In this document: positions 6,795 through 13,260 of the stretch, piece by piece
Layout: every line of letters begins with the position of its first letter
How positions within the stretch are numbered: the first letter of the stretch is position 1
NCBI GenBank assembly: GCA_948664205.1
Contig: CAPNDH010000024.1
Location: 1 to 19,968, forward strand
Direction: 5' to 3'
Length of the DNA stretch: 19,968 nt
Source of the DNA: an uncultured Clostridia bacterium
GTDB taxonomy: Bacteria; Bacillota; Clostridia; TANB77; CAG-508
Notes under the pieces: model-generated
Seen by the model: the letters and a program-made list of their open reading frames with translations, nothing else
Told to the model about the DNA's origin: nothing
Database searches by the model: none
Position numbers and translations under genes: made by a program

Positions 6795-8615
6795 ATGGCA
6801 TTTGATGGAATTGTTACAAGGCAAGTAGTTCTAGAACTAAAAGATGCACTTGTTGGTGGTAAAGTTAATAAAGTTTTTGAACCTAATAAGAATGAAATTA
6901 TTTTAGGTATTTATTGTAATGGGAAAAATTATGCTTTAGATATTTCTATTTCTTCTAATAATTATAGAATGAATTTAACTACTAACAGTAAGCCTAACCC
7001 TTTAAATGCTCCTAATTTTTGTATGTTACTTAGAAAGCATTTAGTAGGAGCTCGCATAACTGGTATTTATAGTAATTGTTTGGAAAGAATTGTATTTATT
7101 GAATTTGAAGCATATAATGAACTTAATGATTTAGTACATAAAAAATTAGTAATTGAGCTTATGGGTAAACATAGTAATGTTATTTTACTTAATGATAAAA
7201 ACATTATTATTGATAGCCTTAGACATTTAGATAGCTTTTCTAATTCATGTAGAGATATTCTCCCAGCTCATGAGTATGTAAACCCTCCTGCTGATAAATT
7301 AGATATTTGTAAAATATGTTTAGAAGATTTTATTAGTTTAATGAAAAATGATAAACTTTCTAATATTATACCTAATAACTTTAGTGGAATTAGTAAAACA
7401 TTTATTTTAAATACTTTAGATGTTTTAAAAATTTCTGATACTGATTATTCTTATGAAAATATAACTGAGTTATATAAGTATATAAAAGATATTATAGATA
7501 ATTTAGGAACTGATAATGTTTTAACTGTTTATAAAAATGATAAAGATTATACAATTGTCAATAAAGTAAGCTATATTGATTATATAGGTCGCCCCTTTAG
7601 TAGCGACCCCTACAATAAAACAATTATCTCTCCTATTCAAAGTGAGCAATTTGTTGCTAACGCAGACGAGCAATGCTCGCCCCTACAAGATAATATGCTT
7701 CAGACCAATTTCTTTTTAGATGATTTTTATAATAAAAAGGAAAAGGATGAAATTACCATTAATTATAAGAATAACCTTTTAAAATTAGTACTTTCAGCAC
7801 TTAAAAAAATAACTAAAAAAGTTAACAATATAAATATGAAACTTAAAGAATGTGAAAACATGGAAACTTATAGAATATATGGAGAACTTATTACTTCTAA
7901 TTTATATAGAATAAATAATAATATAAATGTAGACTATATTGAAATTGAGAATTATTATGATAATAATAATTTGATAAAAATCCCATTAGATAAAAGTATT
8001 TCTCCTTCATATAATGCTAAAAAATATTTTAAAAAGTATAATAAATTAAAAAATACATTGGAAATTGTAAGTAATCAAAAAGCCGATGCTACAAAAGAGT
8101 TAGATTATTTAGAAAGTATAATATATGAACTAGAAGGTGCTACTTCTACTCTTGAGCTTGAAGAAATTGATGTTGAAATTTCTGAAAATGTTTTATTTAA
8201 AAATACTCAGAAAAATTCTAATGTTAAGAAAAATAAAGTTAATAAAAGAAAAGTTCATAATGAATATGAACCTATTACATATAATGTAGACAGTTTTACT
8301 TTATATGTTGGCAAGAATAATAAACAAAATGATTATATAACTACTAAGCTTGGTAAAAACGAAGATTTATGGTTTCACACTAAAGACATTAGAGGTAGCC
8401 ATTGTTTATTAAAATGTAATGGTGAAACCGTTAAAGAACATACTATTATTGCTTGTGCCGAAATTGCTGCTTTTCACAGCAAGGCTAAACTTTCTTCTAA
8501 TGTACCTGTTGATTATTGCTTTATCAAAAATGTAAAAAAACCTTCTGGTAGCAAACCTGGAATGGTTATATATACTAATAATAAAACTTTATATGTTGAA
8601 CCAAAAGAGATTTAA
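6795..8615 (+). CDS. rqcH: RqcH/NEMF-type ribosome-associated quality control protein (NFACT family), 606 aa
   Basis: RqcH binds stalled 50S-peptidyl-tRNA complexes and recruits tRNA-Ala to add C-terminal alanine tails that mark the chain for degradation. The NFACT-N domain starts MAFDGIVTRQVVLELK. A helical coiled-coil middle (about 310-450) is followed by the NFACT-R domain (about 490-606) with KNEDLWFHTKDIRGSH, IACAEIAAFHSKAK and KPSGSKPGMV. At 97-98 there is Glu-Arg, where Bacillus subtilis RqcH has the functionally important Asp97-Arg98. The ATG at 6795 follows TTGGAG; reading from 6705 would add 30 hydrophobic residues not found in the family. The protein is some 35 residues longer than the 570-residue Bacillus protein, and residues about 262-305 are partly encoded by two palindromic repeats. 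It is a single-gene unit facing the ligA cluster. Confidence 0.93.
   Translation: MAFDGIVTRQVVLELKDALVGGKVNKVFEPNKNEIILGIYCNGKNYALDISISSNNYRMNLTTNSKPNPLNAPNFCMLLRKHLVGARITGIYSNCLERIVFIEFEAYNELNDLVHKKLVIELMGKHSNVILLNDKNIIIDSLRHLDSFSNSCRDILPAHEYVNPPADKLDICKICLEDFISLMKNDKLSNIIPNNFSGISKTFILNTLDVLKISDTDYSYENITELYKYIKDIIDNLGTDNVLTVYKNDKDYTIVNKVSYIDYIGRPFSSDPYNKTIISPIQSEQFVANADEQCSPLQDNMLQTNFFLDDFYNKKEKDEITINYKNNLLKLVLSALKKITKKVNNINMKLKECENMETYRIYGELITSNLYRINNNINVDYIEIENYYDNNNLIKIPLDKSISPSYNAKKYFKKYNKLKNTLEIVSNQKADATKELDYLESIIYELEGATSTLELEEIDVEISENVLFKNTQKNSNVKKNKVNKRKVHNEYEPITYNVDSFTLYVGKNNKQNDYITTKLGKNEDLWFHTKDIRGSHCLLKCNGETVKEHTIIACAEIAAFHSKAKLSSNVPVDYCFIKNVKKPSGSKPGMVIYTNNKTLYVEPKEI
7587..7614. 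repeat. Palindromic repeat inside rqcH, copy 1
   Basis: GGTCGC (7587-7592) and GCGACC (7603-7608) form a hairpin whose minus-strand reading begins TGTAGGGGTCGC, the boundary motif of the palindromes before the gene with one change. It encodes about residues 265-273 of RqcH (IGRPFSSDPYN) in frame. Confidence 0.7.
7667..7687. repeat. Palindromic repeat inside rqcH, copy 2
   Basis: CGAGCAATGCTCG (7667-7679) is a perfect palindrome around one central base and runs into GCCCCTACA (7679-7687), the exact boundary motif also found at 6517 and 6657. It encodes about residues 291-298 of RqcH (DEQCSPLQ) in frame. Confidence 0.75.
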
Positions 8616-8639
8616 GAACAAAGGAATTTCTATAAAGTA

Positions 8640-8948
8640 GCAATTTAAAGATTACTATATAATTTTATTTATGTAAGGAGGAATCGTAGAGTAATTTTTG
8701 TTAGAAATTCTTAATAAATTTTATGGAAAGAGTTCACTTTATTTTAGCTCTTGGAAATTGTATCTCGAAGAGTACAATTGACGTAGAGATAAAATATGCG
8801 AAATTTAGATTTTCTTAACGATTTATCGTTTAGAAAATGTTAATTCCGTTTAGTGGAAGCTGCCATAAAATTCTATTTAGAATTTCTACAAAAATTAGCT
8901 CAAGCGACGACTGAAATAAATAAAATTATATAGTAATCTTTAAATTGC
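8640..8948. mobile_element. 309-bp nested inverted-repeat element, MITE-like or structured RNA
   Basis: The ends are perfect 33-bp inverted repeats (8640-8672 and 8916-8948, beginning GCAATTTAAAGATTACTATA). Inside them a second pair, 8693-8726 and 8863-8896, is also complementary apart from a few changes and single-base slips. Within that are hairpins at 8756-8779 (AATTGTA...TACAATT, loop GAA) and 8809-8838 (ATTTTCTTAACGAT...ATCGTTTAGAAAAT), and a small TTCC/GGAA hairpin near 8843-8857. No ORF of note lies inside. It fills most of the space between the stop codons of rqcH and of the convergent 77-residue gene, so any transcript entering from either side would fold strongly. I see no clear target-site duplication. 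Confidence 0.7.
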
Positions 8949-8959
8949 GGACTCATACT

Positions 8960-9193
8960 TTAATTTTGTTTATATTCCATATCTTCCATAAATGGAAATA
9001 TCTCCTCTAGTCTTTTTTTTGTTAACATTTGCATAGCTGGCTGTGGATTTTTATCATGCACTGATATTAGTTTTTGTGTATAGCAATTATCTGATGTTTT
9101 AAATATTAAATATCTATTACGCACATATGTATAATATATTTGATATCCTATGTCTAATTCTTCTTCAAACTTTTCTAAGGTATATTCTTTCAT
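8960..9193 (-). CDS. Hypothetical protein, 77 aa
   Basis: Not recognised. A small acidic protein (starts MKEYTLEKFEEELDIGYQIY) with a central stretch rich in Tyr, Arg and Lys, no membrane segment, no cysteine pairs. AAGGAGA lies about 9 bases before the ATG. It starts 17 bases after the stop of the 225-residue gene and is probably the third gene of the ligA transcript. It ends 12 bases before the large inverted repeat. Confidence 0.65.
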   Translation of the reverse strand: MKEYTLEKFEEELDIGYQIYYTYVRNRYLIFKTSDNCYTQKLISVHDKNPQPAMQMLTKKRLEEIFPFMEDMEYKQN

Positions 9194-9210
9194 AATAAAT
9201 TTATCTCCTT

Positions 9211-9888
9211 TTACCTTTCTTCTTCGTCATCTTTTTCTCTTGTATCTACTTGTATATGTTGCGAATAAAGTTGTTGTTCATAAATATCAATTACATTTTC
9301 TATTCTTCTACATATACCTACAAAGTGATCATTTATACATTGTGCCATTTCAGTTTTTTTCTGTATAGCTTCTTCTTTTATTCTTATAATTTCATTTTTA
9401 AATTCTTCTTGTTCTACACCATTACTATCTTTTAACTTTAACAAATTAGCTCTATTTAATGCATATTTACAAGAAGATTCTAATTCTTGTACCATATTAT
9501 TTATAACTATATTGGCAAAATCTATGCTTTCCTCTTTTTTTACAGCTTTTGAAACATTTTGCACAAAATCTTTCCTTGATATCATATTATTAGCATTAAT
9601 ATCTTTTATTATTGAGTTAATTGCCTCTATTATTAATATTCTTTTTTGCTCATATTCTTCATACTCTACAAATTCACATATTCTTACATCTTCATAATAG
9701 TCTTGTGATATTTCCATTTGTATTCTTGTTATTTCTTTTTCCTTTTCAGGATATTTACTTTTTAGTCCTTGAATAAGTTTTCTATATGCATTTTGATATT
9801 CTGTATATATTTTTCTTAACATTTTATGTATTTCAGGAGGTAACTTTGCATCTCCTAAAATTTTAGCCATTTCACTCTTTATTTCCAT
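9211..9888 (-). CDS. Hypothetical mostly helical protein, 225 aa
   Basis: Not recognised. Almost the whole sequence looks alpha-helical and charged, with likely coiled-coil stretches around residues 15-60 (IHKMLRKIYTEYQNAYRKLI) and 160-215, and a very acidic C-terminus (EKDDEEER). There is no signal peptide, membrane span or recognisable catalytic motif. The ATG at 9888 has GAGGGG 13 bases upstream, a somewhat long spacing. It lies 32 bases downstream of ligA and 17 bases upstream of the 77-residue gene, all on the same strand, so the three probably share the ligA promoter. A structural or adaptor role is possible; no function should be assumed. Confidence 0.7.
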   Translation of the reverse strand: MEIKSEMAKILGDAKLPPEIHKMLRKIYTEYQNAYRKLIQGLKSKYPEKEKEITRIQMEISQDYYEDVRICEFVEYEEYEQKRILIIEAINSIIKDINANNMISRKDFVQNVSKAVKKEESIDFANIVINNMVQELESSCKYALNRANLLKLKDSNGVEQEEFKNEIIRIKEEAIQKKTEMAQCINDHFVGICRRIENVIDIYEQQLYSQHIQVDTREKDDEEER

Positions 9889-9920
9889 ATTTTTTATAAT
9901 GTCCCCTCTACATATTTATA

Positions 9921-11919
9921 TTATTTAGTCATTTCCTCAAACTCTTCTTCTGATATAATTTGTATTCCTAAATCACGTGCCTTCATTAACTTAGAACCTG
10001 CATCTTCTCCTGCTAATACATAGTCTGTTTTTTTAGATACAGAAGATGATGTTTTCCCTCCAAATTTTTCTATTATATCTGAGGCTTCTGTTCTCGTATA
10101 TTTTGTAAGTGCTCCTGTTAATACGAAAGTTTTTCCTTCAAACCTATTATCTGCTCCTTCTTCTTCATTTAGCTTCATATTAACACCAGCTTCTTTTAGT
10201 CTTCTTATCATATCTATTGTTTGTTCTGACTTAAAAAATTCGTATATGTTATTTGCTGTTATTTCTCCAACATCACTTGCATCACACAAACTTTCTAAAC
10301 TAGCGCAACTCAAATTATCCATAGTTTTATATTTTTTTGCTAAAACTTTTGCTGCTTTTATTCCTACTTGCCTAATTCCTAAAGCGTTGATTACGTTAAA
10401 TAAATCTCGCTCTTTACTTTTTTCTATTGCTTCTATTAAGTTACTTGCAAATTTTTTACCATTTTTCTTTAATGAAGCTATATCTTCTAAGGTTAGTTTA
10501 TAAATATCTGCTATATTTTTTATTAAACCTCTTTCTATAAGTGCTTCTACTATTTTGTAACCTAGTCCTTCTATATCCATACACTCTTTTGATACAAAAT
10601 GTTCTATTCCCCTTAATAGTTGTGCTGGACATTCAATTCCGGTTACAACGTATTGCTGCCTCTCCTTCTTCTCTTGTAGCAGTGCTTCCACATACTGGGC
10701 AAACTGTTGGAACTTCTACATCTTTTTCATTTCCTGTTCTTTTTTCAGTTATAACTTTTATTACTTCTGGTATTACATCACCTTGTTTTTGAATTACAAC
10801 TGTATCTCCTATTTTTAAACCTTTTTCTTTTATGAAGTCTTCATTGTGAAGTGTTGTTTTTGATATTGTTGAGCCTGCTACTTTTACTGGTTCTAATATT
10901 GCCATTGGTGTTATTACACCTGTTCTTCCTACTTGCCATATTACATCTTTTAATGTTGTTTCTTTTGCTTCTGGTGGGTATTTGTAGGCAATTGCCCAAC
11001 GTGGTACTTTATATGTTGTTCCTAATTTTTCTCTAAATGAAAGTGAATCTACTTTTATTACCGCTCCATCTATTCCAAAGCTTAAATTTTCTCTGTCTTC
11101 TCCTATTTTTTCTATTGCTTTTTGTGCTTCTTCATAATTTTTACAATATATTCTTACTGTATTAACATTAAACCCTAATTTTACTAAATATTCTAATTGT
11201 TCATAATGTGAATTTAATTTATTTTCTTCAAATTTTTGCACATTAAATATATAAATATCTAGTGGTCTTGAAGCTGTTATTTTTGAATCTAATTGACGAA
11301 GTGAACCTGCTGCTGCATTTCTAGCATTTGCAAATAGTGGCTTACCTAATACCTCTTGTTCTTCATTCATTTTATCAAATTCCTTTTTACCTATGAACAC
11401 TTCTCCACGAACTATAATATTTACTTTTTCATTTAATACTTTTGGTATACTTTTTATTGTTCTTAAGTTATCTGTAATGTCCTCTCCAATTAATCCATTT
11501 CCACGTGTAGCACCTCTTACAAAAATACCATCTATGTATTCTAATGCTACAGATAGTCCATCTATTTTAGTTTCTACAACATAGTTTAGTTCTTCGTTTT
11601 CTTCTGTTGCTTGTTTTTTTATTCGCTCATCAAATTCTTGTAATTCTTCAAAACTAAATACATCTTGAAGGCTTTGTAGTGGTACTATATGTTCTACTTG
11701 TTTAAACCCTTCACTAACATGTCCACCTACTTTTTGTGTTAATGAGTCTTTAGTTATAAGCTCTGGAAATTCCTTTTCTAAAGCTTTTAGTTTATTCATA
11801 AGCATATCATATTCGTAATCTGTTATTTCTGGTGCATCTTCATCATAATATTTTCTTGAATGATATTCTAATGTTTCTCTTAATTCTTTTATTTGTTTTT
11901 TAGCTTCATCTAATTTCAT
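9921..11919 (-). CDS. ligA: NAD-dependent DNA ligase LigA, interrupted by a one-base frameshift
   Basis: LigA seals nicks in replication and repair using NAD. The first part (11919 to 10633) carries domain Ia, the nucleotidyltransferase with catalytic Lys118 in ETKIDGL, GRTGVITPMA leading to the OB fold, and zinc-finger cysteines 407, 410 and 425. It then stops early (RCNRN, TGA). One extra base at 10643/10644 explains this: removing it gives RCTGIECPAQLLRG, restores the fourth zinc cysteine at 430, and continues through the helix-hairpin-helix region (MDIEGLGYKIVEALIERGLI) and C-terminal BRCT domain (KTFVLTGALTKYTR) to 9921. The repaired protein would be 665 residues, the normal size. The ribosome site GGAGGAAG precedes the ATG. 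As ligA is essential in most bacteria, a sequence error or very recent mutation is more likely than a true pseudogene. Confidence 0.93.
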
Positions 11920-11956
11920 TAGACTTCCTCCAATTTTGTATTAATTTACATTTGCT

Positions 11957-11985
11957 ATTATATACAAAATTATATAAAAGTACAA
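11957..11985 (-). promoter_or_regulatory. Promoter for ligA
   Basis: On the minus strand TTGTAC (11980-11985) and a perfect TATAAT (11957-11962) are 17 bases apart, about 38 bases ahead of the ligA start codon. Confidence 0.75.
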
Positions 11986-12096
11986 TTATTTTTGGAAATT
12001 ATTTTACTATTTTATCTTTTATACATACTTCGACAAACTTTTTAATTTATATGTTATAAAATTATGTAATCTTCCTGTTTGAAAGGAGGTGATATT

Positions 12097-12180
12097 GTGC
12101 ATCATAATATGCAAAAGAAAAAAACACGAAATAGTATTTCAAAATTCGCTAATAGCTATACCAAATTTCTTCTTCACTAA
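12097..12180 (+). CDS. Possible 27-codon small ORF with an extended Shine-Dalgarno sequence
   Basis: GTG at 12097 follows AAAGGAGGTGAT (12082-12093), which can pair with almost the entire 16S rRNA 3' tail; this is the strongest ribosome site in the window. The ORF encodes 27 residues, basic and without an obvious membrane helix (starts HHNMQKKKTRNSISKF after the initiator). Its last 32 bases overlap the 3' end of toxN on the other strand. A weak promoter-like pair (TCGACA near 12029 and TATAAA near 12055) is upstream. It could be a true small protein, or the remaining start of a longer gene truncated when the toxN region arrived. Not recognised. Confidence 0.35.
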   Translation: MHHNMQKKKTRNSISKFANSYTKFLLH

Positions 12181-12667
12181 TATTATTTTCGTCCATAAAT
12201 TCTTGACATTTTCTTTCTAATAGTTTGAAATCACAACACCTATTTATTAATTGCTGTGTTGCCTTTTTTTGTAAAACTAAATAGTATAAGTTTTTAGCTC
12301 TATTGTTAATTCTTACTTTATTTTTTTCTATCCATTCCATTTGCATATATAACATTTTTTTATATTTTATATCTTTAATTTCTTTTATATGTATTTCTTC
12401 TAAATAGCTTTTTGGTATTGGCATCATATTATTTAGGTTTATTCCACCCAATTTGCCTTCATCTATTTTCAAGAAGTCTTGGGTGTTTTTCATACTCAAA
12501 TGTTTTTGTTTTGGAGATGTTAGTGGTGCAAAAAAGTTCTTTCCATTTACACATAATACTACTCCAACAAATGGTCTATTTTCTTTATCATTTTCTACAA
12601 ATGGTATTTTAGGCTCATAATAATGTAAATAATTGCAATATTTTGCATCTGCTTTATATACTTTCAT
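12149..12667 (-). CDS. toxN: ToxN/AbiQ-family type III toxin endoribonuclease, 172 aa
   Basis: Type III toxins are RNases neutralised by a repeated RNA antitoxin encoded just upstream; several give abortive phage resistance. The core is very recognisable: VYKADAKYCNYLHYYEPKIP at the start, RPFVGVVLCVNGKNFFAPLT, the SPKQKHLSMKNTQDFLKI stretch with the family Thr-Ser-Pro-Lys active-site segment, then GKLGGINLNNMMPIP and a helical C-terminus. Length is normal. I chose the ATG at 12667 because AAAGGAAG is 5 bases upstream; six extra upstream codons lack a ribosome site. Upstream in order lie a consensus promoter, an AT-rich leader of about 85 bases and a weak terminator, the layout of toxIN loci. 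A weak hairpin followed by T residues (around 12128-12144) may end the transcript. It sits between ligA and the mutS cluster with no recombinase nearby. Confidence 0.88.
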   Translation of the reverse strand: MKVYKADAKYCNYLHYYEPKIPFVENDKENRPFVGVVLCVNGKNFFAPLTSPKQKHLSMKNTQDFLKIDEGKLGGINLNNMMPIPKSYLEEIHIKEIKDIKYKKMLYMQMEWIEKNKVRINNRAKNLYYLVLQKKATQQLINRCCDFKLLERKCQEFMDENNISEEEIWYSY

Positions 12668-12683
12668 ATTCTTCCTTTCATAC

Positions 12684-12713
12684 AAATAAAATCAATAATT
12701 AATTTTTATTGAT
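12684..12713 (-). terminator. Weak terminator between the leader RNA and toxN
   Basis: On the minus strand ATCAATAA and TTATTGAT (12706-12713 and 12691-12698) form an 8-bp, all but GC-free stem with a 7-base loop, followed by TTTATTTG. In type III loci a leaky terminator at this place sets the antitoxin to toxin ratio. It lies about 20 bases before the toxN start. Confidence 0.6.
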
Positions 12714-12801
12714 ATTTCTGTGTATTATTCTTTTTATAATTACTAATTTTTGTTTTTCTTGGATTTCGTAAAAGATTAAAATTTTTAGATTTTAAATTTA
12801 T
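12714..12801 (-). ncRNA. Candidate RNA antitoxin (ToxI-like) leader of toxN
   Basis: The segment between the predicted transcription start and the terminator is where the ToxI antitoxin RNA is expected. It is about 85 bases and extremely AT-rich. Clear tandem repeats of about 35-45 bases are not visible. The nearest thing is GAAAT-CAA-AAAAA-type sequence occurring twice about 49 bases apart (GAAATCCAAGAAAAA and GAAATATCAATAAAAA), the second running into the terminator stem. Position, promoter and terminator support the call; the sequence itself does not yet. Confidence 0.45.
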
Positions 12802-12807
12802 ATTTAC

Positions 12808-12836
12808 ATTTTATATTTTTATTATTAGTATGTCAA
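12808..12836 (-). promoter_or_regulatory. Promoter for the toxN leader
   Basis: On the minus strand a perfect TTGACA (12831-12836) and TAAAAT (12808-12813) are 17 bases apart. The predicted start of transcription near 12801 leaves room for a leader RNA of about 85 bases before the terminator. Confidence 0.75.
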
Positions 12837-12881
12837 TATTTTTTATGTAATCTTTTTAAAAAGTTTTCGACAAAATTTTTA

Positions 12882-12920
12882 AAAGGAAAGCAATTGGCTA
12901 TCTGCCAATTGCTTTCCTTT
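12882..12920 (-). terminator. Strong terminator after the 69-residue gene
   Basis: A perfect 17-bp stem (AAAGGAAAGCAATTGGC at 12882-12898, complement at 12904-12920) with a 5-base loop, followed by T residues on the minus strand. It separates the mutS-side transcripts from the toxN locus. Confidence 0.92.
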
Positions 12921-12935
12921 CATAGTCTTGTTTTA

Positions 12936-13145
12936 CTAACATTCTCCATAATAGAGAATATCTTTCTTTTTAATTGTAATTTCTTCGTCTTTTCCAGAAA
13001 TTTCTGCTTTTATTTTCTTGCTATTTGATTTCATTTGATTTGCAATAAAGTCTTCACCAAAAGCTTCTTCTAAATAAATTTTTTGACCGTTTTTTAAAAC
13101 CACATAAAAATCTGCCCAATACTTTGAACCTATCTTTTTCGCCAT
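12936..13145 (-). CDS. Hypothetical protein, 69 aa
   Basis: Not recognised. A small lysine-rich protein (starts MAKKIGSKYWADFYVVLKNG) that looks like a compact beta-rich fold, with one Cys as its last residue and no zinc pairs. AAGGAGGAG lies about 6 bases before the ATG. It lies 115 bases downstream of mutS, has its own promoter in that gap and a strong terminator directly after, so it is probably expressed as a single-gene unit as well as by readthrough from mutS. Confidence 0.75.
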   Translation of the reverse strand: MAKKIGSKYWADFYVVLKNGQKIYLEEAFGEDFIANQMKSNSKKIKAEISGKDEEITIKKKDILYYGEC

Positions 13146-13226
13146 AATGTCTCCTCCTTATGTTGTAATTATTTAGAATTTTTACTTTTATAAATTTATT
13201 GAAAGTTTTTACGTTTAACTGTTAAT

Positions 13227-13255
13227 ATCTTATCATATTTTCTATATTTTGTAAA
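13227..13255 (-). promoter_or_regulatory. Promoter for the 69-residue gene
   Basis: On the minus strand TTTACA (13250-13255) and TAAGAT (13227-13232) are 17 bases apart, about 80 bases ahead of the start codon and directly after the mutS stop. Confidence 0.6.
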
Positions 13256-13260
13256 CCATA

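Noticed and set aside
8640..8948. Retron or OMEGA/guide RNA reading of the inverted-repeat element
   Set aside because: No reverse transcriptase, TnpB/IscB-like nuclease or transposase gene lies next to it, and the fold lacks recognisable motifs of those RNAs.
10633..10691. Programmed frameshifting in ligA
   Set aside because: There is no slippery heptamer or downstream stimulatory structure that I can see, and LigA is not known to use frameshifting; an extra base is simpler.
12028..12036. Possible Spo0A boxes (TTCGACA here and near 12868; a near match at 18657)
   Set aside because: The 7-base motif is expected about once or twice in 20 kb of such DNA, and one also occurs inside the ORF6N gene. 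No arrangement relative to promoters supports real sites.
12936..13145. Remnant of mutL after mutS
   Set aside because: The 69-residue product has none of the MutL ATPase motifs and a complete gene structure of its own with promoter and terminator.
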